NCBI RefSeq assembly: GCF_001553115.1
Contig: NZ_KQ960172.1
Coordinates: forward strand, 3,943 to 67,942
Length of the DNA: 64,000 nt
Reading direction: 5' to 3'
Origin: Aedoeadaptatus coxii
GTDB taxonomy: Bacteria; Bacillota; Clostridia; Tissierellales; Peptoniphilaceae
The notes beneath the pieces are model-generated. The model was not told the DNA's origin. It worked only from the letters and a program-made list of their open reading frames with translations, and made no database searches. Both the position numbers and the translations under genes were made by a program. Positions 7,566 to 18,553 of the stretch are shown here, piece by piece (position 1 is the stretch's first letter; each line of letters starts with the position of its first letter).

Positions 7566-8357
7566 TTACTTTCCTACTCGAACTGTCATCAGAATATCAT
7601 CAATATAGTCGTAAGCTTTTTCGAAGTTTTCCCTTAGTGCCTTATCTTGAATTTCCGCTGGATCTCCTCGGAAATCTGCACCGTAGTAGATGCCATCTTT
7701 ATGAGCAAGGATCACAGGACCATTACACCAATCAGTCCTCGGATTTTTGACTTTTGAAAGGCGAAAGAGAAAACCATCGCCACCTATTTGTTCATTCGAC
7801 TTTTCATAGAAACAAAGCTCGTCGTTTTCGAGCTTGTAATCAATATTTGCATCTTTCGGTAAAATAAAGGACATATCTATTTCCTTGATGTAGATCCGTT
7901 TCGCTCCAGGAATATCCTTTTGAGGATAGCTTCCGACGGTGACGATGCGCTCGTTTGGCATCCATTGGACTGAAAGCCCCGTCGCCTCCCCTAAGTAACG
8001 CGCCGGAATAAATGTGCGATTTTTTTCTAGATATGGCGCGACATCCATCGCCACATCTTTTCCGTTTTGACGATAAGATTTTATTCCGATCGTCATCACG
8101 ACTTTTTCTTTACCTTTCGTTAAAGTTGCTTCCTTTTTATCTTGATTCCACGACACGACATAGCCTAATTCTTCAGTGACCGCACGCAAAGGAAGAAACG
8201 TTCGATTGTGACGGATAACGGGCATCACATCTTCTTCTAAGGGTTCCCGCCCATTAACGTAAACTCCAACGTAACGTCCAACAGGAGAAGGTCCCTTCGC
8301 CAAGGCTACTGAAGGGAGAAGCAATAAACATGATAACAATACTGCCATCTTTTTCAT
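7566..8357 (-). CDS. Secreted protein with copper amine oxidase N-like (stalk) domain
   Basis: The start is ATG at 8357 behind GGAGG; the frame to 8381 has none. A signal peptide (MAVLLSCLLLLPSVALA) is followed by a complete stalk domain in two halves, NRTFLPLRAVTEELGYVVSW and NRTFIPARYLGEATGLSVQW. The rest, about 130 residues (IYIKEIDMSFILPKDANIDY ...), is unrecognised and contains several aromatic and acidic patches. It ends with a strong terminator. It is probably wall-associated and could be cargo of the ICE rather than transfer machinery. Confidence 0.75.
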   Translation of the reverse strand: MKKMAVLLSCLLLLPSVALAKGPSPVGRYVGVYVNGREPLEEDVMPVIRHNRTFLPLRAVTEELGYVVSWNQDKKEATLTKGKEKVVMTIGIKSYRQNGKDVAMDVAPYLEKNRTFIPARYLGEATGLSVQWMPNERIVTVGSYPQKDIPGAKRIYIKEIDMSFILPKDANIDYKLENDELCFYEKSNEQIGGDGFLFRLSKVKNPRTDWCNGPVILAHKDGIYYGADFRGDPAEIQDKALRENFEKAYDYIDDILMTVRVGK

Positions 8358-8420
8358 TAAAGGCCTCCTACACTCATTCATCTATGCATTCATCTATCTA
8401 TACGTTAAGCTATCTATGGA

Positions 8421-8783
8421 TCATATGCCATTATACCGAATAGCTTTATACTGACTCTCTACTTTCGATTTTGAACGTATTGTATGAGATACTCGATCAT
8501 ATCCATTTAATTTCGTTGCTTCATACAATACATAGTCCCCGTTGCTGTCACGCTTTTCAAATAACATAACGTGTTCTTCCGGATAATTCAGGGCATCTCC
8601 TGGTTGCAGACTGCTATACGAAATCCGTCTTGCCACATTTTCAATTGTAGTTGTGCCTCTTTTGGATGTTAGGCCCCAACATCTACTTACATATCCTGAG
8701 CAATCTAAACCAAAGGTATTTCCAACTTTGCCAGACCTTGTATTAATATTTCCTGCTCTACCACCATTATTTAACCCTCGCAA
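8421..8783 (-). pseudogene. NlpC/P60-like peptidase, C-terminal fragment
   Basis: The frame contains a catalytic-type GLDCSGYVSRCWGL motif, a PGDALNY motif and EEHVMLFEK with the expected His, all in NlpC/P60 order. There is no ATG or ribosome site: the frame begins at TTG and meets a stop a few codons further upstream, so the signal peptide and any N-terminal domain are gone. It reads as the surviving catalytic end of a wall amidase/endopeptidase. The 237 bases between it and the next gene contain nothing I recognise. Confidence 0.65.
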
Positions 8784-9020
8784 CAGAATTACACACTACT
8801 CCAACAATACAGATTAAAAATCACCCCCTATTAAAATTCTTAATGCTAAAGTACTAAAAGGTTTTCCTCTTGTTTAATTATACAACCTTTTACCATGCCC
8901 CGCAATGTCTTTTTCCTGCCAATGCTATAGGAAATCTCTAGAAATAGACCCTTTCATCTACTTTCTGTCATATTAATGACTTACCAATTCACAAATCGTT
9001 CTTTATCTAGACAGCTCTTT

Positions 9021-9986
9021 TTATATCTTTTGATTTTCAATTTTCTTTAATGCTATTTTCTTTGCCTGCTCATAGCTAAGTTTTGTCTTGTCTACTTTAC
9101 TTAGCTTTTCCAAAAACAAAGGCTGATAAACGTTAGCTTGCCCAATGAAGCTTTCCATCTCAATAATATTTTTAAAATCAGGCATTCTAGACTTTTTTCC
9201 TTGTAGGATCTCCTTATATAGCTTCTTCATATAGAGAATAACTTTATAGTCTCTATCGATATTTTCAAAATGGAAAATTTCTTCTAAATTAATTGATTTA
9301 GGAATTTTAAAGTACGTCAAACTATTAATCGTATCTAGATAAAAGTCTCTAAACTCTTTCTCCATCTTTTCTTTTTCTTCTTTCAGAGTATAGAACTCTC
9401 CGTCAAGATAATCTGAAAGAAGACCATATTTAATTTTCAAGTTTATTGACCTATCCCAATATAATGTGCCTATCTTTTGAGCTTGAAAATAAATTTGAAT
9501 TATATTAGATCTACTTTCAGTTTCTCCAAGTAATTGCTGAATCTTTGTTTCATAGACCAACTCTAGGGGCGTTACTAGCTCTAATATCATTTTTTCGCTT
9601 ATACCTAGAACTATTCCTTCTTCATTTTTAAAGACTATTATAATTCTCGTTAGTTTCCCCATGAGATTTATTTCATAGGCATCGATGATATCTTTTTGTT
9701 CTAATTCTGTCTCAAAAGCTTTTAGATCTATCTTTTGACCTATTACATCATTCACCCTAGAAATAAAGTCATTTATTGCTTCATATCTTATGGCATTAAT
9801 TTCTTCTTCAAAATTGACAATCTCATCGCTAAAAAGTGAATAGCTTGACTCCGTGAAGGCTGAATATAGATCGTTTAAAATCGTTTCATCTTCTATAAAT
9901 AGAAAATATTGAAAAAAAGCCTTTAAATAGGACTCGGTATCTTCACCTATCTCTCTAGCGATCATCTCTATCTTCGAATCTGTCAT
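9021..9986 (-). CDS. Conserved-looking ICE protein of unknown function, 321 residues
   Basis: It overlaps the end of the 2850-residue methylase-helicase gene by 32 bases, so it is the last gene of the transfer/processing operon and probably translationally coupled. The protein is acidic at the N-terminus and Lys-rich at the C-terminus, mostly helical by composition, with a possible coiled coil around LKEEKEKMEKEF (about residues 200-215). There is no signal peptide, no membrane segment and no motif of relaxases, nucleases or helicases that I can see. Confidence 0.6.
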   Translation of the reverse strand: MTDSKIEMIAREIGEDTESYLKAFFQYFLFIEDETILNDLYSAFTESSYSLFSDEIVNFEEEINAIRYEAINDFISRVNDVIGQKIDLKAFETELEQKDIIDAYEINLMGKLTRIIIVFKNEEGIVLGISEKMILELVTPLELVYETKIQQLLGETESRSNIIQIYFQAQKIGTLYWDRSINLKIKYGLLSDYLDGEFYTLKEEKEKMEKEFRDFYLDTINSLTYFKIPKSINLEEIFHFENIDRDYKVILYMKKLYKEILQGKKSRMPDFKNIIEMESFIGQANVYQPLFLEKLSKVDKTKLSYEQAKKIALKKIENQKI

Positions 9987-12900
9987 GCTTGGTCACCTCT
10001 TTATTTGTTTTCTCAGAAAGTTCAAGCTTCCCTGTTTCTTTAAGTTTGTGGATGTGTTGAGAAAGATCTAGTGAAGTGATATTAAGTTTTATAAAGTCTT
10101 CTAATGACTGTTCTCTTCTTATATCTATGATCTCACCATTTAACTTTGTAATTAGCTCGGGTTGATCGAGTAAATTACAAGATATATCTATTTTCCGTTG
10201 ACCATCAATCTTTTTGGTCATGAGATGTACATCTCCTAGGTCGGTAAAATCAATATCTGAATAACCCTGAGAGGCAATACAAAAATCTGATAATTTCTCT
10301 TTAGCTTCTTCCAGAGACTGATCGAATGAAATATCTCCATCATTGAATTTCAGATTAATTTCCGTAAGCCTATTCATTTTCTCTACATATTCCTCCTCAT
10401 TTATAAATGGTTTTAACACTTCTTCTTTTGCAGTCTCTAAGTTTCTTTGTTGTTCTTTTAATCGTTCGTCGGTACTCATGACAAGTTCTTCGAAATATTC
10501 CGGAGACGTCATATTTTTTATTCTAGTAATATTCCAGTGCCCCGCCTTCGAAGCGAGTTCTTTATAGTTACGTTCCTCTCCTGCGATATTTAAAATATAT
10601 TGCTTGTCGATAGAACTGTAATCTATGAAGATTTTAAATCCTTCATACTCTGCAAATGGTGTTGTTTTCTTAATACTTCCCTGATAAGACTCTATAAAGG
10701 CTTTTGCAGCCTCTTTTTCATCTTTATATACAATTCCATTAATTTTAATTTCAAAAGGCTTATTCTCGCTTCTACGAGCTCTTTCTAAATCCTTATTTAT
10801 AACATTCATGTTATTTTCAAGTTTTTTCATGGTTCCAGGATATACATTTGCTATTTGATTTTTAAGTTGATTTATATTCTGCAAATAACCAGCTTTTTCA
10901 ATGCTCAATCGATTAACATCATTTTCTAGTTCCATCTTTTCTTTAATCAAAGGATTGTTAGCACATAAAGCTTTTATCTCCGCATAGTTCAAAGTGATTT
11001 CATCTACATCTTCAATAGATCGAAGAGCCGATTCTTCTGTCATTAATTGACTGATAAATCGTTGCTTGTTCTCTAGAATTTGATACATATAGGCGTCGAA
11101 AGTACCTTCGGTAATATAGGTATATTCGTATACCTCTTTATTTTCATTTCCTTGTCTTACCATACGACCAAGCCGTTGTTCTCTATCTGCCGGTCTCCAC
11201 GGGCAATCTAAATGGTGTAAGGCGATAGCCCTGTCTTGCATATTCGTACCGGTTCCCATTTTTTGAGTAGTACCGATGATGACTCTAACATCGCCTGAAC
11301 GAACCTTCGCAAATAGCTTTTCTTTTTCTGCAGGAGTATTGGCATCATGTATAAAGGCAATTTCTTGGCTTTTGAGACCTTTTTTAATAAGTTTTTCCTT
11401 AAGATCATGATGAACATTAAATTCATCTTTATTCGGAACAGATAAATCAGAAAATACAATTTGTGTGGATTTACTATCCATAGTTTGATTATAGATTTCT
11501 ACAATCTTATCGACGCAAGCATTCACTTTACTGTTGTCTTCATCTGGCAGCATCGGGTCAAATACCCTTTGATCAAGTGCCAGTTTACGCCCGTCGTTCG
11601 TGATCTTTAGCATATTGTCAATTCTAGGATCAATCCCGGATTTTACCTTGTCAGCTCTGGAAGAGAGATCTTCGATAATCTCTTTTTGTAATTCGCTAGG
11701 CTTTACCTTTACTACTTCAGACTTTAGATCAGGAACCGGCAAATCTAAGCTTTCAGGCATCTTTATATCTGCAAAATTTAAAAATTGTTTTTTTAGTTCT
11801 GGCATATTATTGAATCGATTAAATTTTGTTTTCATCTTATAGCTTGTACCATCGACCGATAGTTCAAGCACATTTTTAATCTCTCCAAAGGTGGAAGCCC
11901 AAGCGTCAAAATCCAATAATCCGGTTCGGACAAGATCTTCATTGTTCAAATACTTTTGCATAACAAAAAGTTCGCACATAGAATTTGAAACAGGTGTCCC
12001 GGTTAAAAAAAGAAGACCTTTACGACCGGTCTTCTCATCTAAATATTTAGTTTTCATATAGAGGTCATATGCCTTTTGAGACGCACTATTGCTAATTCCA
12101 CTTACTCCTGTTAAACTCGTGGGAATTTGTAAATTCTTGAATTCGTGAGCTTCGTCCACAACTAGCTTGTCAATTCCCATTTCCTCAAAGTTGACAATAT
12201 CATCACGGCGTTTTTCTTTCATTAACGCCTTTATTTTCGACTCTAGTTTTTTCTTCTTTTGCTGTAATTGCTTGACAGAAAACCCTTGTGTGTATTTATT
12301 GCAAGAATTTAATTTTAGATCGAGTTCTTCCAATTGTTCTTGTAGGAATCTTTTTTCATATTCTTGCGACACGGGAATCATACCGAACTGACTATGTCCT
12401 ACAATAACGGCATCATAATTTCCACTGGCGATTTTCGCCATTAATTTATGCCTATTCTTTTTTTCAAAATCCTTTTTTGTCGCCACAAGGACTTTTGCGT
12501 CTGGATATAATTTCAAGAAGTCTCTACCCCACTGCTCCGTTAAGTGATTGGGTACGGCGATCATAGCCTTAGATGATAGACCTAAGCGTTTCGATTCCAT
12601 TATGGCTGCAATTGCAGAAAAAGTCTTACCTGCTCCAACTGTATGAGCTGCCAACGTATTCCCATTGAATATTGATTTGGCTACTACGTCTTTTTGATGT
12701 GGGCGCAAGCTAATAAGCGGGTTCATGCCACTAAACGGAAGATTCTCTCCTGTATACTTTCGAATAACTATATTGTTAAATCGCTCATTATAAATCTTCT
12801 CTAATTGACTTGCCCTTTCCGGATCACTGAAAAGCCAATTTGCAAATTCTTGTTTCATGTATTCCTGCTTTTGTTGTACCAAAATGGTTTCTTTTTTGTT

Positions 12901-15900
12901 TAGTACTTTTTGTTCCTTGCCATCGACATAGATTGTATCTTCAATTTTTAATCGTTCATTCTGGTTAAGTGTTTTCTCCAGAATATGCCACGAATTCATG
13001 CGACGGGTACCAAATTTAGTCGTACTATAAACGCTCCAGTCATTCCCTTTATCAGGTACATACCACTTTGACGTAGCTTCGGAAAATTCAATCCGCTTTC
13101 TTCCACCTAACACTTCTTTACAGAAATCAGAAATATACCTTTCAGGAATCCATGTAGAGCCTAGCCTAAAGCTTATGTCTTTTGCCTTAATGGCTTCAGG
13201 TATTGCTGATTCAAGTGCTTCTATCATCGATTTTCTTTCCTCTACTGTAAAAGAGTCGATATTTGCTTGGAACGTTTCTATTTTTTTGCGAATATCACCG
13301 GATAAAAAATCTTCACGATATACTAATTCTCCTGTACCTCTCTCGCTTTTAAAAGCCAGCTTTTTCTCTAAAAGATCGTTTTTAATTTCTGCGGAATCTC
13401 TTCCCATAATTTCAGACATAAAATTCAGATCAATTCTACCTTTGTGATTGAGAGAAAGAATGACAGCATCTACCAGATCTTCTGTATGCTCAGGAACTTC
13501 TACTCCCTTAATAACACGTTCTCTGAAGACATCAGCCTTCTGTTCAAACTTACCGTCATTATCTAATTCTTCTAATGCTAGAAGAATGGCAATGGAGTCG
13601 TCTCCTCTGAAAGCTTTAATCTTCGAAGGTTCATTAATGCGACCGTGCTTTTCGACAAATTCATCATATACACTATTGAGCTTTTCCATTTCCTCATCGA
13701 TCGCTTTACTATCGAAATTATTATATTCCAGGTAATAAAGTTCTTTAACTGTATCACGTAGCTCGATCATACCGCTAAGCAGCTCGACATCTTGTGAGAT
13801 CTCTTCGACGACGTTTTCATTCTTGTAGTATATTTTATCTCCTACTTTACAGTAGGTGTAATCCTCTACATCAGACAAATCAGGCAGTTCCGCTGTAATT
13901 TGATTTTCTTCTTTTTTAGGTTCGATCGACCGTTCATTCGGCTCTTTGTATATACCTTTAGGTAGATTTTTAATGGCTTCTTCAAAGAGTACTGAAAAAT
14001 CTTTATCGCCCAGCTGACAAGCAGCAACCTTCCCGAAAGGACCAGTTCGCTCTACCATAGTTCCAATGATCATTTCAGGGTGTTCTATAAAATACTGATT
14101 CAGGGATATTCCGTTTTCATCTCTCCCCAGCTCATTCCAGGTGCGATCACTGTTTTCTCCCTTTTGGAAAAATAAAATATCGGAAGTGACAGACGTTCCT
14201 GTCTGCTTAAAAGCTTCTTCTGGTAATCTTATAGCCCCTACCAGTTTTGCTCGATCTGCCATGTAGTTTAAGAACTCACTATTTGTCTTATCCATTGTTC
14301 CTTTTGATGTTATAAAAGCAACAATGCCACCATCGTGAACTTTATCCAGAGACTTCGCAAAAAAGTAATCATGAATTAAAAAATTCTGCTTACTATAAGC
14401 TTCATCATATAGCTTGTAATTTCCGAAGGGAACATTACCTATTGCTATATCATAGTAGTCATCTTGTAGTTTCACATCTTCAAATCCCGAAACTTCAATA
14501 GTAGCTTCCGGATAAAGCTGTTTTGCTATGCGACCGCTTAGCGTATCTTGCTCTACTGCATGAAACGATGACGGCTCCAAACTCTTTGGTAAATTGCCTA
14601 TAAAGTTTCCTATTCCGGCACTCGGTTCTAAAACATTTCCGCCTTTAAATCCCATGTTCTCTAAAGCACTGTAGATTCCATCGATAATCCCATTCGACGT
14701 ATAAAACGATGTTAACGTGGACTCTTTAGCGGATTCATATTCCTCTTCCGATAAATATTGTTTAATTATTTCTCTTGAACGCTCCCATTGTCCACCTTTT
14801 GTTTCATTAAAAACGTCTGCAAGACCGCCCCAACCGACATAGTTTCCTAAAATTTTTCGCTCGTCACTTGTAGCATATCGACTTTCGTTCTCACAACGTT
14901 TGAGGACTTCTAACGCTTTAATATTATTTTCCAGTCGGACAGAAGGCGGATCAAAATCCTTAACTAAATCGAAGCTTTGTTTCTCATCTTTTACAGAAAC
15001 ATTTTGTACTTCACGTACATTGAGTTCATATTTTTCAGCACTGGCTTCAGTAAACTCATCTAGGATATTTCCTGTATAGCTTCGATCGGTTAAATCTACG
15101 AGGGCAGCTTCAATATCAGCATAACTTTCATAATCAAAATCGTTATTATTAATCCAATAACCATTATACAAAAAAACCGATTTTAGTTTTTGTTCATTTA
15201 AGTCTAGGAGAAGATCTGCCTCATATCCCAAACGACCATTTACACTATCTTTAATAAGGCTCGGCTCTTTCAATACACCTTTCGGTATTTGTTTTCGATT
15301 GAGTAAATAGAAGTTCCCTTCAATTCCCTCAATTTTTTCAAAATTCTCTTTCTCTAGCGTGGAAACGACTTGCTGCTTAATCGGCTCTTCTTTAATTCTG
15401 AGTAATTGATCTTCGAGATATGCAAACTCTTGTGCATTAGCTTCTTCTCCATCTCCAATATCAATTCGACGATGCTCGATTCTTTCGCCATCGACATAAT
15501 GGTCAAAATAAAACTTGAAATAGCCCATATAATCGTCTGTCATTTCATTATTTGCGTCGATTCCAACGTTTCTGTTGTGATTGAATACCAACTGATCTTT
15601 TTCTTTGATATCGTTGATTAGTTCCTGTGTTACTAATTGGCCCGAATAATCAGGAATTAGAGGATCATTTTCATTAAATTCAACAATCCAATAGTTATTG
15701 CTCTTGTCTTCTGAGTCTTTTTCTAGGTTCGTTTCTTGCTTATCGAGGTATAGACCTTGAAGAATTAAGTCATCAACATACTTAGCCGCATTTGACCAGG
15801 TAAGAAAAACTTCAGAACAGTTTTCCTTTTCTAATTTAACTCCTCTTGAATCATGTTCTTCTTGACTGCTACTGGAACCCGGAAAGACCGGCATACGACC

Positions 15901-18507
15901 ACCCGTGCCGTACTCATCTCTTAAAAATTCTGCCTTTTCCGTTAAACCGTGATCTTCCGTGAAAAAACGATAAATTCGTTCTTTTCCTCCTGACATTCCA
16001 CTTCCGCTATGAAAGAAGTCATATATTTCATCTTCTGTAATAAATGACTTCACTCCTTTGTTTTCTGTTAGGTTTGTCTTGTATGCACGACGTTTTAATT
16101 CGAGTTCACTTAATTTTTGATAAAGATCATCTACCTTATGAAAGTTAAATCGCAGAAGATCTTTGTCATCTTTATATGCTTCTAAGAAGTCGCTATATTC
16201 CTCTTTGATGCCTTGGAGAGAAACGGGATTTGATAGCAATGCCGCAATATCCTTGGTATCTTCTGAGAAGCCTCTTCGTTCGTTCTTTAGTGTTTTGAAA
16301 TAGCTTCCTGTGCTTTCCGCATTTAGATCGTGTATTAAATACCATAGCGATTCTGCAATTTTCTCCCTCTCGAAAGTGAGTGCATTTTCTAATTCTTCCT
16401 TCGTAGCGAAATCGCCGGTTTGGAGGAGTTCGTCAGTTCTTTTCGCTACTTCTTCCCACGAAATCGTTGTATAGCTTTCCTTAGCAGATGTACCATGTGC
16501 TATTTGAAGACCTTCGTCTGTATAATATGCTGCGATTTGATTGTCATCGATATAAAAACCGTTGCCACCTTTAAATGACTGCTTTAAAAAATCGCCTAAT
16601 TCTTCTATGCTTTTGTCTTTTGAAAACTCTGCAACAATAGCAAGTCTTCCTCCATCAACATTCCCACCATGAACTAATATAGTATCTATAACTTCCTGAG
16701 TGATAGGTGTGGGAGGAAAGTTAAATTTCAATTGTTGACTTAAAGCATTGGATTCGGGTAATGACTGTTCTACTTGATCTTTTGCCTTATTTTTGTTTAC
16801 ATCGAGTGCTAATTGACTAATCTCTCTAACTCTTTCCTCAGTTGATAAAACTTGAAGATTAAGTTTTTCCGCTTCGATGTAACTGTTAAAATCTATTTTT
16901 GTGAGTAAAGTCTTTAAATTATCTATCTCTCCATTAGATAATTCTTCCCTTTTGAGTAATGGAGATAGTTCGTTTAAAACTTTTAGATTTTGAGTAAAAG
17001 AGATATTCCCATCTAAGATCATCGCTTGCAAGCAAACCTCGCCTATAATCTTATCCACTATTCCTGGAGAATAATGGCTGCTTAATGTCGCATTATAAAA
17101 ATCGATCGTTCGATCAGCGTTTATATGAGCTAGGTACAAAAAATCATTTGTTTCTCTATCGTTTATATTTTGATCTGAAACCACGTATCCATTCCCCAGA
17201 CTGAAATAGCCTAGTTCATAGTCTTCGTTTTCATTTTCCCTGTTTCGTTCCTCTTCTCTTTCATCGAGTTGCCCAATACTCTGTACTGTGGAATCTCGAT
17301 AATCGGCATCATATCGATCAATAACACCGTCGTTATCCATATCCATATCCAAGGCAGTTTTATTGTTTTGCTCATTTAAAAAAGAAGCCATATCTTGCTG
17401 AATGACTTCTTTTTGTGTTGCTTCCTCAGGTGGAAACATGACGAATCTATTGGATATTTCTTGTGTTATATCTTCTATGCGTAAATTAGAGTGTGCAGAA
17501 TTATTTCTTCTAATTCCGTCTCGATTTGTAGAACCCCTTGTAGATAGGCTTGATAGTCGCTCTTCTGAAGATTGGAATCGATTTTCCGTTCCTCCATCAT
17601 CTTCGAGCGGGATTCCTTGATTTTCTCCGCTTCCTCCTCTATATTCGCCAGATAGTTCATCAGTTGTCCGGTTACTTCGAGTTCGCTCAACAGTTCCATA
17701 TCCGAAAGCTTCTCGCTCTCTCTGAGATACTTCCACCTCATGTGTCCGTATTTCCTGATCGGTCTTTGTTCGCTCTTGATCTTTGTCTCCGGAATCCAAT
17801 ATCCGTTGATCTTTTGATACTGTTTGTTGTTCATAACTTTGACTGTCATTTTGAGCCTCTCTTTCTATATAATCCTTAAATTCGTAGCGTAGTTGATTAA
17901 TACTTTCTTTTGTTTGTTCATTTGCAAGTCTAACAACGACTAAAAACTCACTAAATGACAAGCTTTTTAAATTAGTAAAATCTATTTCTCTTAACTGTTC
18001 TTGAGGTACACCCATGCGATAGAGTGTTTGATACAGAACAGTATGAAATAATACGTCTTTTTGGTTATCTGACAATTCATCAATCATATTTCGTGATGTT
18101 ATGGATTCTTTTATTTCATCGCTAAGAGCCTGATACCAATTGGTACCATATTTTTCATTAAACGCCTCTCTGTTTATTTGCCATACAAAAACCTGGTCAT
18201 TGTAGTTTACTTTGGTTCCTGTATCAGAAATGTCGAAAAGATAATTCATTTTTTGCGTGGTTTCGTCTGGTACTGCTATCCCGGCACTCCCACGTTTAAC
18301 ATATCGTCCTACTCGTGTCCAAAAGTCATACGGAGCGCAAGCTTTTGCATCAGGTCTTTGGCTGTATATAGCAACCTGTCTCATAAAATCATATTTATAG
18401 TTATAGGCAGCAGATTGCATAAACCCTTTCCATTGTTCAGCTTCAAGCAACCCCCCAATCGTATTATAAATATTATCGTAAATTTCATCATGTTTATTAG
18501 CGTTCAT
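9955..18507 (-). CDS. 2850-residue ArdC-like / DNA methylase / SNF2-type helicase fusion (LtrC-like)
   Basis: Residues 1-110 resemble an ArdC-type N-terminal domain (FMRQVAIYSQRPDA ... VGRYVKRGSAGIAV). A long acidic linker has a Ca-binding-like motif at about 384-400 (DMDNDGVIDRYDADYRDS). An adenine-methylase-like core follows, with SAM motif LEPSAGIGNFIG near 1290 and NVPFG near 1355 (in place of NPPF/Y). The superfamily 2 helicase has Walker A TVGAGKT near 1957, DEAH (VVDEAHEF) near 2115 and motif VI QRLGRMVRQG near 2450. Coiled-coil and OB-like C-terminal regions end it. Proteins like this are a hallmark of Tn1549/CTn-type ICEs and probably process or protect transferred DNA. It stands behind two SSB genes and TopB. 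Confidence 0.85.
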   Translation of the reverse strand: MNANKHDEIYDNIYNTIGGLLEAEQWKGFMQSAAYNYKYDFMRQVAIYSQRPDAKACAPYDFWTRVGRYVKRGSAGIAVPDETTQKMNYLFDISDTGTKVNYNDQVFVWQINREAFNEKYGTNWYQALSDEIKESITSRNMIDELSDNQKDVLFHTVLYQTLYRMGVPQEQLREIDFTNLKSLSFSEFLVVVRLANEQTKESINQLRYEFKDYIEREAQNDSQSYEQQTVSKDQRILDSGDKDQERTKTDQEIRTHEVEVSQREREAFGYGTVERTRSNRTTDELSGEYRGGSGENQGIPLEDDGGTENRFQSSEERLSSLSTRGSTNRDGIRRNNSAHSNLRIEDITQEISNRFVMFPPEEATQKEVIQQDMASFLNEQNNKTALDMDMDNDGVIDRYDADYRDSTVQSIGQLDEREEERNRENENEDYELGYFSLGNGYVVSDQNINDRETNDFLYLAHINADRTIDFYNATLSSHYSPGIVDKIIGEVCLQAMILDGNISFTQNLKVLNELSPLLKREELSNGEIDNLKTLLTKIDFNSYIEAEKLNLQVLSTEERVREISQLALDVNKNKAKDQVEQSLPESNALSQQLKFNFPPTPITQEVIDTILVHGGNVDGGRLAIVAEFSKDKSIEELGDFLKQSFKGGNGFYIDDNQIAAYYTDEGLQIAHGTSAKESYTTISWEEVAKRTDELLQTGDFATKEELENALTFEREKIAESLWYLIHDLNAESTGSYFKTLKNERRGFSEDTKDIAALLSNPVSLQGIKEEYSDFLEAYKDDKDLLRFNFHKVDDLYQKLSELELKRRAYKTNLTENKGVKSFITEDEIYDFFHSGSGMSGGKERIYRFFTEDHGLTEKAEFLRDEYGTGGRMPVFPGSSSSQEEHDSRGVKLEKENCSEVFLTWSNAAKYVDDLILQGLYLDKQETNLEKDSEDKSNNYWIVEFNENDPLIPDYSGQLVTQELINDIKEKDQLVFNHNRNVGIDANNEMTDDYMGYFKFYFDHYVDGERIEHRRIDIGDGEEANAQEFAYLEDQLLRIKEEPIKQQVVSTLEKENFEKIEGIEGNFYLLNRKQIPKGVLKEPSLIKDSVNGRLGYEADLLLDLNEQKLKSVFLYNGYWINNNDFDYESYADIEAALVDLTDRSYTGNILDEFTEASAEKYELNVREVQNVSVKDEKQSFDLVKDFDPPSVRLENNIKALEVLKRCENESRYATSDERKILGNYVGWGGLADVFNETKGGQWERSREIIKQYLSEEEYESAKESTLTSFYTSNGIIDGIYSALENMGFKGGNVLEPSAGIGNFIGNLPKSLEPSSFHAVEQDTLSGRIAKQLYPEATIEVSGFEDVKLQDDYYDIAIGNVPFGNYKLYDEAYSKQNFLIHDYFFAKSLDKVHDGGIVAFITSKGTMDKTNSEFLNYMADRAKLVGAIRLPEEAFKQTGTSVTSDILFFQKGENSDRTWNELGRDENGISLNQYFIEHPEMIIGTMVERTGPFGKVAACQLGDKDFSVLFEEAIKNLPKGIYKEPNERSIEPKKEENQITAELPDLSDVEDYTYCKVGDKIYYKNENVVEEISQDVELLSGMIELRDTVKELYYLEYNNFDSKAIDEEMEKLNSVYDEFVEKHGRINEPSKIKAFRGDDSIAILLALEELDNDGKFEQKADVFRERVIKGVEVPEHTEDLVDAVILSLNHKGRIDLNFMSEIMGRDSAEIKNDLLEKKLAFKSERGTGELVYREDFLSGDIRKKIETFQANIDSFTVEERKSMIEALESAIPEAIKAKDISFRLGSTWIPERYISDFCKEVLGGRKRIEFSEATSKWYVPDKGNDWSVYSTTKFGTRRMNSWHILEKTLNQNERLKIEDTIYVDGKEQKVLNKKETILVQQKQEYMKQEFANWLFSDPERASQLEKIYNERFNNIVIRKYTGENLPFSGMNPLISLRPHQKDVVAKSIFNGNTLAAHTVGAGKTFSAIAAIMESKRLGLSSKAMIAVPNHLTEQWGRDFLKLYPDAKVLVATKKDFEKKNRHKLMAKIASGNYDAVIVGHSQFGMIPVSQEYEKRFLQEQLEELDLKLNSCNKYTQGFSVKQLQQKKKKLESKIKALMKEKRRDDIVNFEEMGIDKLVVDEAHEFKNLQIPTSLTGVSGISNSASQKAYDLYMKTKYLDEKTGRKGLLFLTGTPVSNSMCELFVMQKYLNNEDLVRTGLLDFDAWASTFGEIKNVLELSVDGTSYKMKTKFNRFNNMPELKKQFLNFADIKMPESLDLPVPDLKSEVVKVKPSELQKEIIEDLSSRADKVKSGIDPRIDNMLKITNDGRKLALDQRVFDPMLPDEDNSKVNACVDKIVEIYNQTMDSKSTQIVFSDLSVPNKDEFNVHHDLKEKLIKKGLKSQEIAFIHDANTPAEKEKLFAKVRSGDVRVIIGTTQKMGTGTNMQDRAIALHHLDCPWRPADREQRLGRMVRQGNENKEVYEYTYITEGTFDAYMYQILENKQRFISQLMTEESALRSIEDVDEITLNYAEIKALCANNPLIKEKMELENDVNRLSIEKAGYLQNINQLKNQIANVYPGTMKKLENNMNVINKDLERARRSENKPFEIKINGIVYKDEKEAAKAFIESYQGSIKKTTPFAEYEGFKIFIDYSSIDKQYILNIAGEERNYKELASKAGHWNITRIKNMTSPEYFEELVMSTDERLKEQQRNLETAKEEVLKPFINEEEYVEKMNRLTEINLKFNDGDISFDQSLEEAKEKLSDFCIASQGYSDIDFTDLGDVHLMTKKIDGQRKIDISCNLLDQPELITKLNGEIIDIRREQSLEDFIKLNITSLDLSQHIHKLKETGKLELSEKTNKEVTKHDRFEDRDDR

Positions 18508-18553
18508 CTTCTACCTCCACATTACTATTCCATGGAATATATGTCAATACTAA

